DNA from: JAGGYK01 sp034716155
GTDB taxonomy: Bacteria > Desulfobacterota > Desulfomonilia > UBA1062
NCBI GenBank assembly: GCA_034716155.1
Contig: JAYEFR010000249.1
Coordinates: 1 to 34,861 of the forward strand
Length of the DNA: 34,861 bases
Reading direction: 5' to 3'
Both the position numbers and the translations under genes were made by a program. The notes beneath the pieces are model-generated. The model had not been told where the DNA came from, ran no database searches, and saw only the letters and a program-made list of their open reading frames with translations. This document shows positions 15,708 through 24,268 of the stretch, piece after piece (position 1 is the stretch's first letter; each line of letters starts with the position of its first letter).

Positions 15708-15744
15708 GATTGCTTCGTTGCTAAAGCTCCTCGCAATGACGGAA
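15708..15744 (+). repeat. REP-like intergenic repeat (GATTGCTTCGTTGCTAAAGC type)
   Basis: GGATTGCTTCGTTGCTAAAG followed by CTCCTCGCAATGACGGAA. The complement (TCATTGCGAGGAGC... ...GAAGCAATC) is a repeat string I recognise from many environmental bacterial genomes, where it recurs between genes. GATTGC and GCAATG ends are partly inverted, so a hairpin is likely. This is recognised from memory and has not been searched. Confidence 0.6.
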
Positions 15745-15834
15745 CAGATAATTACGCAAAGTCTCAATCTATAGTAACTGCTCAGGTTATTAGCCTGAAG
15801 GCTATTAGACTGAAGGATACTGATATCCTCCTAA

Positions 15835-15935
15835 CGGCAAAGGCCGTATTTGGGGAATATGATACTTGAATGGCTATGCTATTATAGGGTTTTGTGAGTC
15901 TTTTACCTAAAAGCCTTCGGCCTTCAGTCTATCCA
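15835..15935 (+). repeat. About 100-base dispersed repeat, copy B
   Basis: Same orientation as copy A at 1261. The first 50 bases are identical, with scattered changes after that. On the minus strand both copies keep an open frame reading SIAIQVSYSPNTAF. Flanking inverted TAGACTGAAGG strings suggest the ends of a small mobile or palindromic element. Confidence 0.8.
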
Positions 15936-15994
15936 CACATAGTAGTTGCAATCTATATTGCATAAGACAGGTGTATGTGTTTAGATTTATATCT

Positions 15995-16450
15995 ATGGAT
16001 GATAAAGATAGAGCAATCCTGAAATTAGCCCAGGGCGATTTGCCTGTTAAACAAAGGCCTTTTGATAAATGGGCTCGTAGTACAGGAATTAGGGAATCTG
16101 AGGTCGTTGAAAGGCTGGTTGACTTAAAAAAGAAAGGCATTATAAGGAGATTTAAGGCCATTTTAAGACATTATCAGGCAGGGGTGAAGGCAAATGCCAT
16201 GGTTACCTGGGCCGTGCCAAAAGACAGGATTGAAGAGGTGGGGGGTATTTTGGCATCTATGGGTTCTATTACTCATTGTTATGAAAGATCAGGGTTTAGT
16301 GAGTACAATCTATTTACTATGATTCACGGAACTACAAAGAAGAAGGTAACTGCCTTAATAGAGGAGATAGCTGTTTCTATTAATATCAAAAGGTACAAGG
16401 TCTTCTGGAGCAAAAAGGAACTGAAGAAATCATCCATGGAATATTTCTGA
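15995..16450 (+). CDS. Lrp/AsnC-like siroheme decarboxylase subunit (AhbA/AhbB family)
   Basis: About 151 residues from ATG 15995 (GTG 15971 or 15977 would extend it by 6-8 residues; no start has a strong ribosome site). The N-terminal helix-turn-helix-like part (DDKDRAILKLAQGDLPV then KKKGIIRRFKAILRH) leads into the Lrp-type alpha/beta domain. That domain carries the strings HYQAGVKANAMVTWAVP, ITHCYERSGFSEYNLFTMIHG, which are hallmarks of AhbA/AhbB and NirD/G/H/L rather than of true Lrp regulators. These proteins decarboxylate siroheme to didecarboxysiroheme in the alternative heme pathway of sulfate reducers and archaea, or make heme d1. hemL follows after 30 bases, supporting a tetrapyrrole role. 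AhbA and AhbB work as a pair; only one is present, and I cannot say which. Confidence 0.82.
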   Translation: MDDKDRAILKLAQGDLPVKQRPFDKWARSTGIRESEVVERLVDLKKKGIIRRFKAILRHYQAGVKANAMVTWAVPKDRIEEVGGILASMGSITHCYERSGFSEYNLFTMIHGTTKKKVTALIEEIAVSINIKRYKVFWSKKELKKSSMEYF

Positions 16451-16480
16451 AATAGTTACGTATTTTTAAGGAGGGGAGCA

Positions 16481-17764
16481 TTGGCAACCGATTTGGACTT
16501 ATTTGAAAAGGCAAAGAAGGTAATACCCGGGGGGGTGAATTCTCCGGTAAGGGCCTTTGGCCGGGTAGGGGGGACGCCTAGATTCATAACAAAAGGCCTT
16601 GGCCCGTATATATATGATACAAATGGGAAGAAATATATCGATCATGTGCTTTCATGGGGCCCTATGATATTGGGTCATTGCCATAAAAAGGTAGTAGAGG
16701 CAATAAAAACGCAGGCCGGAAAAGGTATGAGTTTTGGTGCGCCTACTGAGTTAGAGATCACCATGGCAGAGATAATATGCTCTGCATTTAAGTCCATAGA
16801 ACAGATAAGATTCGTAAATTCAGGTACGGAAGCAACTATGAGCGCTATACGTCTTGCCAGGGCCTATACGGGAAGGGATGTTATCGTCAAATTTGAGGGT
16901 TGTTATCATGGTCATGTAGATAGCCTCCTTTCAAAGGCAGGCTCTGGCGCTTTAACATTTGCCATCCCTGATACGCCCGGTGTACCACAGGGTGTTGCAT
17001 CTACAACCGCAGTGCTCAGGTATAACGATATTAAAGAGTTTGAAGGATTTATGGATTTACACGGACATGCGGTAGCTGCTGTGATTGTAGAGCCTGTTGC
17101 AGGCAATATGGGGGTAGTGCCTCCTAAAGAGGGATTTCTTTCTTCCCTTAGAGAAAAGACAACAGCCCATAATACACTACTCATTTTTGATGAGGTAATC
17201 ACTGGTTTCAGGTTCTGTTTTGGCGGGGTACAGGATATGTATCACATCACCCCGGATATAACCTGTTTGGGTAAGATCATAGGCGGTGGTATGCCTGTTG
17301 GCGCATTTGGTGGGAGAAGAGAGATCATGAGTCTTCTTGCCCCTGAGGGCCCGGTATATCAGGCAGGCACACTCTCAGGGAACCCAATAGCCATGGCATC
17401 AGGCATTGCAACGCTTGAGGTATTAAGAGAGGATAGGCCGTATAAGGCCCTTGACGAGATGATGGGCATGTTTACCCGCGGGGTTCAAGGTGCGGCCAGG
17501 CAAAAGGGTATACCCGTTACAATAAACCGCGTAGGATCTATGGCATCTTTATTTTTTAATGGCTCGTCTGTGGAGGATCTCGACACAGTAATGAAATCTG
17601 ATGGAAATAGATATGCGAAATTTTTTCATAGTATGCTTGATCAAGGGATATACCTGGCCCCGTCTCCCTTTGAGGCCTTATTTATAAGCACTGCCCACAC
17701 AACAGATGTAATTAATAGGTCAATAGAAGCTGCTCGCCATAGCCTGACTATGCTTCAATCATAG
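16481..17764 (+). CDS. hemL: Glutamate-1-semialdehyde 2,1-aminomutase
   Basis: A 427-residue PLP enzyme of normal length. VIPGGVNSPVRAF opens the protein, NSGTEATMSAIRLAR binds the PLP phosphate, FDEVITGFR carries the Asp that contacts the pyridine nitrogen, and CLGKIIGGGMPVGAFGG holds the Schiff-base Lys265. It converts glutamate-1-semialdehyde to 5-aminolevulinate, the tetrapyrrole precursor in the C5 pathway. The start is TTG 16481, supported by AAGGAGG at 16468-16474, six bases upstream, and by family alignment (LFEKAKKVIPGG). It is probably co-transcribed with the siroheme-decarboxylase-like gene. Its last 17 bases overlap the end of the convergent GlmU-like gene, with no terminator visible between them. 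Confidence 0.95.
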   Translation: MATDLDLFEKAKKVIPGGVNSPVRAFGRVGGTPRFITKGLGPYIYDTNGKKYIDHVLSWGPMILGHCHKKVVEAIKTQAGKGMSFGAPTELEITMAEIICSAFKSIEQIRFVNSGTEATMSAIRLARAYTGRDVIVKFEGCYHGHVDSLLSKAGSGALTFAIPDTPGVPQGVASTTAVLRYNDIKEFEGFMDLHGHAVAAVIVEPVAGNMGVVPPKEGFLSSLREKTTAHNTLLIFDEVITGFRFCFGGVQDMYHITPDITCLGKIIGGGMPVGAFGGRREIMSLLAPEGPVYQAGTLSGNPIAMASGIATLEVLREDRPYKALDEMMGMFTRGVQGAARQKGIPVTINRVGSMASLFFNGSSVEDLDTVMKSDGNRYAKFFHSMLDQGIYLAPSPFEALFISTAHTTDVINRSIEAARHSLTMLQS

Positions 17765-18770
17765 GCTGGGGTTGGTCTTTTATATAGGAGTATGGCTCTA
17801 TTATTGAGCCGGGTTTTATGGCAGATTTCTCTATCACACTATTATTCCCTATGATAGAATCTTTTCCTATATTGGAATCTGTTATCCATGCCCCTGGCAT
17901 AATCTTTACGCCTTGTTCTATTTTCACCGCACCCAATATACATACATTGGGCCAGATCTCCGCATCATGAGCTATGCTTGCTTCAGGACCAATCCATGCT
18001 GCCCTTGGATCTATTATTGTTACGCCGGTTTCCATGAAATCATCATTTATTCTTTGTTGCATGATGGCTGCTGCATGAGAGAGCTGTCTCCTTGAATTTA
18101 TCCCATAGGCCTCATCAGGGCTTGCCACATTAAATGATACAGCATGTTTTGCCATACCTACAATATCCGTAAGATAGAACTCCCCTTTGGCATTTTTTGC
18201 AGAAAGCCTTGGTAGTGCATCTAATAAAAAGCCCTTGTTGATTATGTATGCCCCTGTATTGATCTCATGTATCCCTTTTTGATCAGTGGCGGCGTCTAAC
18301 TCTTCCACAATGGAGATGACATGGCCATTTCCATCCCTTATTATCCTGCCATACCCGTAAGGGTCTTGTAATACTGCGGTAAGTATACCCATATCTGATC
18401 CTGTGCCTTGGTATATATCGATGAGTCTACCTATCGATTCATCCTTTATAAGTGGCATATCACCAGGCAGTATTATCACATCTGTTGCGGCTATTGATCT
18501 TAAGATATCTCTTGCCTGGAGTAGGGCATGGCCGGTTCCAAGTTGGGGTTCCTGGACTACTTTTGTCAGTTCAGGCTTATCCAGGTAGGTGTTTATATGC
18601 TCTTTTCCATATCCTATAACAACTACTATGGAGTTGCTTACCTTTCTTGCCAGCTTTATTGTGTAGTAGATCAGGGGGAACCCAAGGATTTCGTGCATGA
18701 CCTTGGGTCTTTTGGATTTCATCCTTGTTCCTTTTCCAGCAGCCAGTATAACTGTACATATATTATGCAA
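17748..18770 (-). CDS. GlmU-like sugar-phosphate nucleotidyltransferase lacking the acetyltransferase part
   Basis: A 340-residue protein. The N-terminal nucleotidyltransferase domain is clear: VILAAGKGTRMKSKRPK binds the nucleotide, EPQLGTGHAL and ILPGDMPLI follow, with GEFYLTDIVGMA, all as in GlmU uridyltransferase. From about residue 245 there are left-handed-beta-helix hexapeptide turns (WIGPEASIAHDAEIWPNV, IMPGAWITDSNIGK), but the protein ends about 115 residues before the normal GlmU end of about 455, so the acetyltransferase active site is missing. It probably makes UDP-GlcNAc from GlcNAc-1-P only, or another NDP-sugar. The start is TTG 18770, seven bases after GGAG. An octamer array lies just upstream. 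Its 3' end overlaps hemL by 17 bases. Confidence 0.85.
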   Translation of the reverse strand: MHNICTVILAAGKGTRMKSKRPKVMHEILGFPLIYYTIKLARKVSNSIVVVIGYGKEHINTYLDKPELTKVVQEPQLGTGHALLQARDILRSIAATDVIILPGDMPLIKDESIGRLIDIYQGTGSDMGILTAVLQDPYGYGRIIRDGNGHVISIVEELDAATDQKGIHEINTGAYIINKGFLLDALPRLSAKNAKGEFYLTDIVGMAKHAVSFNVASPDEAYGINSRRQLSHAAAIMQQRINDDFMETGVTIIDPRAAWIGPEASIAHDAEIWPNVCILGAVKIEQGVKIMPGAWITDSNIGKDSIIGNNSVIEKSAIKPGSIIEPYSYIKDQPQPMIEA

Positions 18771-18786
18771 AATCTAGCTCCACATC

Positions 18787-18850
18787 ACTCCATTACTCCA
18801 TTACTCCATTACTCCATTACTCCATTACTCCATTACTCCATTACTCCATT
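18787..18850 (-). repeat. Eight tandem copies of an octamer in the glmU-like leader
   Basis: Eight exact units of ACTCCATT on the plus strand, that is AATGGAGT on the minus strand, which is the sense strand of the adjacent gene starting at 18770. Each unit holds GGAG, ATG and, across the junction, TAA. The array ends 16 bases before the TTG start. Perfect copies suggest recent expansion by slippage. Confidence 0.95.
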
Positions 18851-18968
18851 ATACCATGAGTATGGCAAGAAATAAAATTTATTAAAAGGTCACTTTAATT
18901 CCGATAATATATGCATATGGATTTCGAGACATCTATATCATATGGTCTGATATTTATGATCATACTCG

Positions 18969-18988
18969 GCAGGATTTATATATCCTGC
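18969..18988 (+). promoter_or_regulatory. Inverted repeat upstream of mreB
   Basis: GCAGGAT, six bases, ATCCTGC: a perfect 7-bp inverted repeat about 80 bases before mreB. It is followed by a mixed TTCATTTGTCTT rather than a clean T run, so an operator or a weak terminator is possible. Confidence 0.4.
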
Positions 18989-19031
18989 TTCATTTGTCTT
19001 GTAAAAGATATGGCTATTTGTTAAAGGTTTT

Positions 19032-19037
19032 TATACT
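19032..19037 (+). promoter_or_regulatory. Possible -10 box of the mreB operon
   Basis: TATACT lies 31 bases before ATG 19068, leaving room for the ribosome site. No good -35 hexamer is found 16-18 bases upstream, so this is tentative. Confidence 0.35.
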
Positions 19038-19067
19038 AAGAAGAAATGAAGAAGGGGGAAAAGCCTT

Positions 19068-20105
19068 ATGGTCTTCGATTGGCTTTTTGGAATGTTCTCC
19101 AATGATCTTGCGATAGATCTAGGTACAGCGAATACACTTGTACATGCACGTGACAAAGGTATTGTCCTTTCTGAGCCATCCGTAGTGGCTGTGAAGATGG
19201 AGCAGGGAGGTGTAAACAGGATTGTAGCCGTGGGTACGGAAGCCAAGAAGATGCTCGGGAGGACACCTGAAAACATAACGGCCATACGACCGTTGAGGGA
19301 TGGTGTTATAGCAGATTTTGAGGCTACAGAGGCAATGCTCAAGTATTTTATCCTTAAGGTGCACCAGAGGCGTACATTTGTGAGGCCAAAAGTGATTGTG
19401 TGCGTTCCTTCAGGGATCACCCAGGTGGAAAAACGGGCGGTGAAGGAGTCTTCAGAGGCGGCGGGTGCACGTGAGGTATATATAGTAGCAGAGCCTATGG
19501 CGGCTGCTATAGGTGCGGGGCTTCCTGTCACAGAGCCCATAAGCTCTATGATAGTGGATATTGGAGGCGGTACTACGGAGGTGGCTATAATATCACTATC
19601 CGGGATTGTATATACAAATAGTGTGAGGGTAGCCGGAGATAAGATAGATCAAGCTATCATGCAGCATATAAAGCGAGAATATAATCTTTTGATTGGAGAA
19701 CGTACAGCGGAGATAATAAAGATCATGATAGGAACTGCAGCAGAAGATGACGTGGAAAAGACGATTGAAGTTAAGGGTAGAGATCTGGTCTCTGGTATTC
19801 CTAAGATATTTACCATATCTTCTGGAGAGATAAGAAACGCGTGTACCGGACCTTTAGGGACTATATTGGATACGATAAGGGGTGCTTTAGAGCAGACTCC
19901 GCCTGAGTTGGCGGCAGATATAGTTGATAGGGGGATCGTTCTTACAGGGGGGGGGTCCTTGTATAAGAATCTGGATAAACTCCTTAGAGAAGAAACGGGG
20001 TTACCGGTAATTATTGCGGATGATCCACTATCTACCGTAGCCAGGGGTGCAGGCATGCTGTTAGATGATATGGACCTTCTGAAAGATATAATGATATTTG
20101 GTTGA
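19068..20105 (+). CDS. mreB: Rod shape-determining protein MreB
   Basis: A 345-residue bacterial actin. It carries phosphate-1 AIDLGTANTLVHARDKGIV, the connect region, phosphate-2 MIVDIGGGTTEVAIISL, and the adenosine motif GIVLTGGGSLYKNLDKLL. MreB forms membrane-bound filaments that organise the elongasome and side-wall peptidoglycan synthesis. The N-terminal FDWLFGMFS supplies an amphipathic membrane anchor, as in Gram-negative MreBs. AAGGGGGAAAAG precedes ATG 19068. It heads the operon mreB-mreC-mreD-mrdA-rodA, in which every gene overlaps the next by 1 to 29 bases, implying coupled translation. Confidence 0.97.
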   Translation: MVFDWLFGMFSNDLAIDLGTANTLVHARDKGIVLSEPSVVAVKMEQGGVNRIVAVGTEAKKMLGRTPENITAIRPLRDGVIADFEATEAMLKYFILKVHQRRTFVRPKVIVCVPSGITQVEKRAVKESSEAAGAREVYIVAEPMAAAIGAGLPVTEPISSMIVDIGGGTTEVAIISLSGIVYTNSVRVAGDKIDQAIMQHIKREYNLLIGERTAEIIKIMIGTAAEDDVEKTIEVKGRDLVSGIPKIFTISSGEIRNACTGPLGTILDTIRGALEQTPPELAADIVDRGIVLTGGGSLYKNLDKLLREETGLPVIIADDPLSTVARGAGMLLDDMDLLKDIMIFG

Positions 20106-20923
20106 TGAGACGCAAAGGTGAGAAGGTATTTTTAGTAAGTATCTTTGTTATTCTTATCCTCATCATGATATCTGTAGGGTCGCGCAGGTATTCCACAGGG
20201 GGTTTTGACCTGGTTCGGGAAGGATATTACTGGGTAGAAACAGTCGTATCTGTCCCGTTTAAATTTTTTTGTAATATCTGGAACAATTATATATATCTCG
20301 TAGATACAAAGCAGGAAAATGCCTTATTAAAACGGAAATTATCCAGCTTGAGGACTCAGTATATGTGTTCCCAGGGGTTGGAAGCAGAGAATAAGCGGTT
20401 GAGATCCATGCTGAAATTTAAAAGGGCTTACCATAGGTTTAAGATATATCCTGCCAGCGTCTTTAGCCAGGATATATCCCGGGTCTTTAAAACTATGATT
20501 ATAGATAAGGGGGATAGTGATGGATTTATAAAAGATATGCCGATAGTCAATCCTGGTGGTATTGTGGGTAGGGTAATAGCTACCTCTCCCCATACATCCC
20601 AGGTTTTATTGATTACTGATCCGAATAGTGCAATCCCTGCATTGATAAAGGCTACCCGGGTTAAAGGAATAGTAAAAGGCGGGGGAGATGGGATATTAAC
20701 CCTTGAATATATACGCCGATCAGAAAATTTGGACCTGGGAGAAGAAGTGGTGACATCCGGCCTTTTGGGCATATTTCCTAAGGGATTGAAGATTGGATAT
20801 ATAAAGGAGATAAATAGGGACGAGCACAAGATATTTGCAGAGATAACACTCACCCCCAGTGTGGAGATAAACAAGATAGAAGATGTTTTCGGGATAGAAA
20901 GCTGTGTGGAAGATAGCAATTAA
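20105..20923 (+). CDS. mreC: Rod shape-determining protein MreC
   Basis: A 272-residue bitopic protein. There is a short basic N-terminus and one transmembrane helix (VFLVSIFVILILIMISVG, about residues 9-26). A coiled coil follows at about 55-95 (KQENALLKRKLSSL and EAENKRLRSMLKFK), then the periplasmic beta domains with PIVNPGGIVGRVIATSPHTSQV and TSGLLGIFPKGLKIGYI. MreC scaffolds PBP2 and RodA in the elongasome. The start is ATG 20105, which shares one base with the mreB stop; a TTG three bases earlier is unlikely. Its last 20 bases overlap mreD. Confidence 0.94.
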   Translation: MRRKGEKVFLVSIFVILILIMISVGSRRYSTGGFDLVREGYYWVETVVSVPFKFFCNIWNNYIYLVDTKQENALLKRKLSSLRTQYMCSQGLEAENKRLRSMLKFKRAYHRFKIYPASVFSQDISRVFKTMIIDKGDSDGFIKDMPIVNPGGIVGRVIATSPHTSQVLLITDPNSAIPALIKATRVKGIVKGGGDGILTLEYIRRSENLDLGEEVVTSGLLGIFPKGLKIGYIKEINRDEHKIFAEITLTPSVEINKIEDVFGIESCVEDSN

Positions 20924-21377
20924 GCTCTTTGGCCTCTTTGTGCTAATATTGTTGATAGAGACAACAATCACTCCTTATATATCCGGGTTTTTGAGGATAG
21001 ATCTCTTTCTGGGTTTAATTATGGGCCTGGTGATCTATGTCCCATTTGCTTATGGAATTACAGCGACCTTTATATTTTCTTTTTTATTGCAGGCATTCTC
21101 AGGCGCCAGATTGGGGAGCTTGCCTTTTGTATATATAGGGGTATATCTGGGAATTGAGCTTGTAAAGGGTTTCGTCTATCCGGAAAATATCCTGGTTCAG
21201 ATAGCGCTTGTTTGTGTATTCAATGTCTTAGTAGTCGCTATTACCGGAGGGTTCATGGATATATGGTTTGTTGAAGAAGGGTTATGTCCTTTAATTCTGG
21301 GTACAGCATTAACAGGGCTAGCTGCCCCTGTAATGATTGTTACCATAAAGCAATTGTATCAAAAAAATGAAAGCTAG
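20904..21377 (+). CDS. mreD: Rod shape-determining protein MreD
   Basis: A 157-residue integral membrane protein with about five or six hydrophobic helices (from LFGLFVLILLIETTITPYI onward, then LFLGLIMGLVIYVPFAYG, and so on). TTITPYIS followed by IDLFLGLIMGLVIY fits the MreD pattern in which an early helix carries polar residues contacting MreC. It starts at GTG 20904 inside mreC and ends inside the PBP2 gene (overlap at ATG 21367). The role is inferred mainly from gene order, since MreD sequences are poorly conserved. Confidence 0.88.
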   Translation: MWKIAIKLFGLFVLILLIETTITPYISGFLRIDLFLGLIMGLVIYVPFAYGITATFIFSFLLQAFSGARLGSLPFVYIGVYLGIELVKGFVYPENILVQIALVCVFNVLVVAITGGFMDIWFVEEGLCPLILGTALTGLAAPVMIVTIKQLYQKNES

Positions 21378-23190
21378 TATCTCAAGGTTACCCTTAGAAA
21401 TCGAATTCAAGAAGAAAGGAATAATCTTATTAGCCATAATTATACTATTGTTTTCTGCCCTTGTATTAAGGTTAATGTATATGCAGGTTCTCCAGGGTTC
21501 GCATTATGAAGGGCTTTCCAAGGATAATCGTATAAGGATCTTAAGTATAAAGGCTCCAAGGGGTAAGATTCTGGATCGTGATGGAATAGTGCTTGCGGAT
21601 AATAGGCCTGCGTACAACCTTATTGTAATCCCTAAGGATATATCAGATTTAAATGTTGTTTCCTCCAGGGTTTCAGAAATATTAGAAATAGATCATCAAG
21701 AAGTTGAAAAGAAAATAAAGGCCGGACTTGGCAGGCCATTTGAACCTGTGTGTGTAGGTAGAGATATCTCCTTTGATCAGGTGGCTAAAGTTGAGGCTGA
21801 GATATTCAGTCTTCCAGGGGTCTCGATAGAAGCTGCTACCGAAAGGGACTATGTATATAAAGACCTTGCATGTCATGCGTTAGGTTACCTTGGGGAGATT
21901 TCCAAGAAGGAACTTCGTTTGCATAAAGGTGGTGATTATGCTGCTTGCGATCTCATTGGTAAGAATGGCATAGAGCTGGAGTGCGAGAGTATATTGCGTG
22001 GTAAAAAGGGTAAAAGGGTAATACAGGTAGATGCCTCGGGACGCAAACAGAAGGTTTTAGATGAAGTTTATCCAGTACCTGGTAAGGATACCAGACTTAC
22101 TATTGATAAAGACCTGCAAGCAACAGCTAAAAATGCCTTGGGGGATAAGGTTGGAGCCATTGTAGCTATAGTCCCTGCTACAGGGGATGTCTTGGCCATG
22201 GTAAGCAGGCCAGGATTTGATCCAAACATGTTTCTTTCGCCAATAGCACCTGAAATGTGGGATCAGATAATACATAACCCATTGCATCCTCTAGAGAACA
22301 GGGCATTAAGGGGGCAATATCCCCCAGGTTCTCTGTTCAAGATAATAGTTGCCCTTGATGGTCTTTCAAAAGGGGCCATCACCCCGGAGGAGAAGGTCTT
22401 TTGTCCGGGATATTTTTCTCTGGGAAAGAGGAAGTTTAAGTGCTGGAAGACCTCTGGCCATGGGGAGGTGGACTTTGTAAAGGCAATTAGAGAATCCTGC
22501 GATGTCTATTTTTACACCTTAGGAAAGCTTTTAGGCATAGATGAGCTTTCCACGTATGCTCTAAATTTAGGTCTTGGCAAACCTACAGGTATAGGGCTTC
22601 CGGAAGAGGTCTCAGGACTTATTCCAACCAAGGCATGGAAGGTGGCCAGATTTAATAAACCATGGCAAGGGGGGGAGACACTTATAACAGCTATTGGGCA
22701 GGGATTTGTCTTAGTAACCCCTTTGCAGGTAGCAAAGGTTATGAGTGCAGTGGTAAATGGTGGCCATATTTATACCCCGAAGATACTTGTATCGCAGTCT
22801 TCCACCCTGGAAGGAGAGATTGATATCTCCGAGGATCATTTATCTATAATAAGGGAGGCATTAAGGGAAGTGGTGGAAGGCCCTCACGGTACAGGAAGAG
22901 GTATAAGAGATCCTATGTTTTCCATAGGGGGGAAGACAGGAACAGCTCAGGTTGCAAGGGGGTTTACATCCAAGCTTCATGATGAATCCGATATTCCTTA
23001 TAAATACAGAGATCATGCATGGTTTTTTGGCTTTTCTCCTGTTAAAAATTCGGAGATCTTAGTGGTAGCCGTAGTGGAACACGGGGGTCATGGAGGCAGT
23101 ATAGCTGCGCCTATTGTAATGGATGTTATAAAGAAGTACTTTTTTCTAAAAGGGGCTATGAATGAGCAAATTGTCAAAGATAGTAGATAA
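21367..23190 (+). CDS. mrdA: Penicillin-binding protein 2 (elongation transpeptidase)
   Basis: A 607-residue class B PBP. An N-terminal transmembrane helix (IILLAIIILLFSALVLRLMY) is followed by the dimerisation domain with IKAPRGKILDRDGIVLADN. The transpeptidase domain carries the active Ser in YPPGSLFKIIVAL (SxxK), SCD in ESCDVYFYTLG as the second motif, and KTG in GGKTGTAQV. It cross-links side-wall peptidoglycan in the periplasm together with RodA, whose gene overlaps it by 29 bases. The size is typical of PBP2. Confidence 0.95.
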   Translation: MKASISRLPLEIEFKKKGIILLAIIILLFSALVLRLMYMQVLQGSHYEGLSKDNRIRILSIKAPRGKILDRDGIVLADNRPAYNLIVIPKDISDLNVVSSRVSEILEIDHQEVEKKIKAGLGRPFEPVCVGRDISFDQVAKVEAEIFSLPGVSIEAATERDYVYKDLACHALGYLGEISKKELRLHKGGDYAACDLIGKNGIELECESILRGKKGKRVIQVDASGRKQKVLDEVYPVPGKDTRLTIDKDLQATAKNALGDKVGAIVAIVPATGDVLAMVSRPGFDPNMFLSPIAPEMWDQIIHNPLHPLENRALRGQYPPGSLFKIIVALDGLSKGAITPEEKVFCPGYFSLGKRKFKCWKTSGHGEVDFVKAIRESCDVYFYTLGKLLGIDELSTYALNLGLGKPTGIGLPEEVSGLIPTKAWKVARFNKPWQGGETLITAIGQGFVLVTPLQVAKVMSAVVNGGHIYTPKILVSQSSTLEGEIDISEDHLSIIREALREVVEGPHGTGRGIRDPMFSIGGKTGTAQVARGFTSKLHDESDIPYKYRDHAWFFGFSPVKNSEILVVAVVEHGGHGGSIAAPIVMDVIKKYFFLKGAMNEQIVKDSR

Positions 23191-24253
23191 TATAGATTGG
23201 CGTGTTATCACTATAGTCTTTTTTATTATCTTTATAGGCTTACTATGTCTTTATAGTGCCACTAATGTCCTTAGTCTTATTATCTTTTGGAAGCAGGTCA
23301 TCTGGGTGGGTTTAGGTGTTTTTGTTATGCTGGTGGCCTTTATTATAGATTACAGGACATTAATGCGTATGGCATGGCCTATTTATGTAATTACTATTAT
23401 ACTACTTGTGTTGGTCTTGTGTATAGGTAATGAGATCGCCGGCGCCAGGCGATGGTTTTCCATAGGGACTTTAGGGTTTCAACCCTCTGAAGTGGCAAAG
23501 GGTATGGTTATTATATTAATAGCCTTCTATGGTGCGAAAAAAAAGCATATTGATGGGTATGGTTTGAGGGATCTTCTGCTGCCTTTTGTTGTACTGTTGG
23601 TCCCGACACTCTTGATACTTGCCCAGCCGGATCTTGGCACTGCCGGCATTATCGTGCTTATTGCAATATGTATGTTTTTTGTCATAGGGATAAAGAAATC
23701 AGCATTTGTAACCACCCTCTTTATTATGATAGGGTTATTACCCGTTGCGTGGTTATCTTTAAAGGATTACCAGCAAGCCCGCATCTTATCATTTCTTGAT
23801 CCGAACAGAGACCCCCTTGGGACAGGCTACCATGCTATACAGTCAAAGATAGCAGTTGGTTCAGGTGGCCTTTTAGGTAAGGGGTTCTTGCATGGTACCC
23901 AGACCCAGCTGATGTTTTTGCCGGAGCATCATACAGATTTTATATTCTCTGTAGTGGCGGAGGAGTGGGGTTTTATTGGCTCTGCTGTGGTTATATCTTT
24001 ATATCTTCTTTTAATAACAAGGATTGTATCTGTAGGGATAAAGGCAAAGGATAGATTCGGGGCCATATTATGTTTTGGGATCGCCATATATTTTACATTA
24101 CACGTGTTTATGAACATTGCCATGGCTATTGGCTTAGCCCCTGTAGTGGGTGTTCCTCTGCCATTTATAAGTTATGGCGGCTCCTTTATGTTGGTGAATA
24201 TGGCCTGTATAGGTATAGTTCTCAGTGTATCATGGAGGCGATTTTTCTCCTAA
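23162..24253 (+). CDS. rodA: Peptidoglycan glycosyltransferase RodA (SEDS family)
   Basis: A 363-residue SEDS protein with ten predicted membrane segments. ATNVLSLIIFWKQVIW near the start, AGARRWFSIGTLGFQPSEVAK, then AQPDLGTAGIIVLIA and, at the end, GLAPVVGVPLPFISYGGS are the family signatures. The Asp in AQPDLGT is the residue shown to be essential for polymerase activity in SEDS proteins. It polymerises glycan strands from lipid II as the partner of PBP2. The start ATG 23162 lies inside mrdA. It is the last gene of the shape operon; a 254-base gap follows. Confidence 0.95.
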   Translation: MSKLSKIVDNIDWRVITIVFFIIFIGLLCLYSATNVLSLIIFWKQVIWVGLGVFVMLVAFIIDYRTLMRMAWPIYVITIILLVLVLCIGNEIAGARRWFSIGTLGFQPSEVAKGMVIILIAFYGAKKKHIDGYGLRDLLLPFVVLLVPTLLILAQPDLGTAGIIVLIAICMFFVIGIKKSAFVTTLFIMIGLLPVAWLSLKDYQQARILSFLDPNRDPLGTGYHAIQSKIAVGSGGLLGKGFLHGTQTQLMFLPEHHTDFIFSVVAEEWGFIGSAVVISLYLLLITRIVSVGIKAKDRFGAILCFGIAIYFTLHVFMNIAMAIGLAPVVGVPLPFISYGGSFMLVNMACIGIVLSVSWRRFFS

Positions 24254-24268
24254 GGCTAAGGGCTTAAG

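Larger units (their letters stand above)
15572..15994. other. Repeat-filled intergenic region between the MOSC and ahb-like genes
   Basis: No gene is supported. It holds a TTTCGCCATGGCGGAAA palindrome (about 15662-15679), the REP-like sequence at 15708-15744, and copy B of the 100-base repeat. On either side of copy B are inverted strings TAGACTGAAGG (about 15806) and CCTTCAGTCTA (about 15921), giving it a terminal-inverted-repeat look. The two flanking genes are divergent, so promoters for both should lie here. Confidence 0.65.

Noticed and set aside
18787..18850. Octamer array as CRISPR
   Set aside because: The units are tandem with no spacers and only 8 bases long.
18969..18988. Inverted repeat before mreB as a rho-independent terminator
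   Set aside because: The stem is only 7 bp and no T run follows; it is left as an undefined regulatory site.
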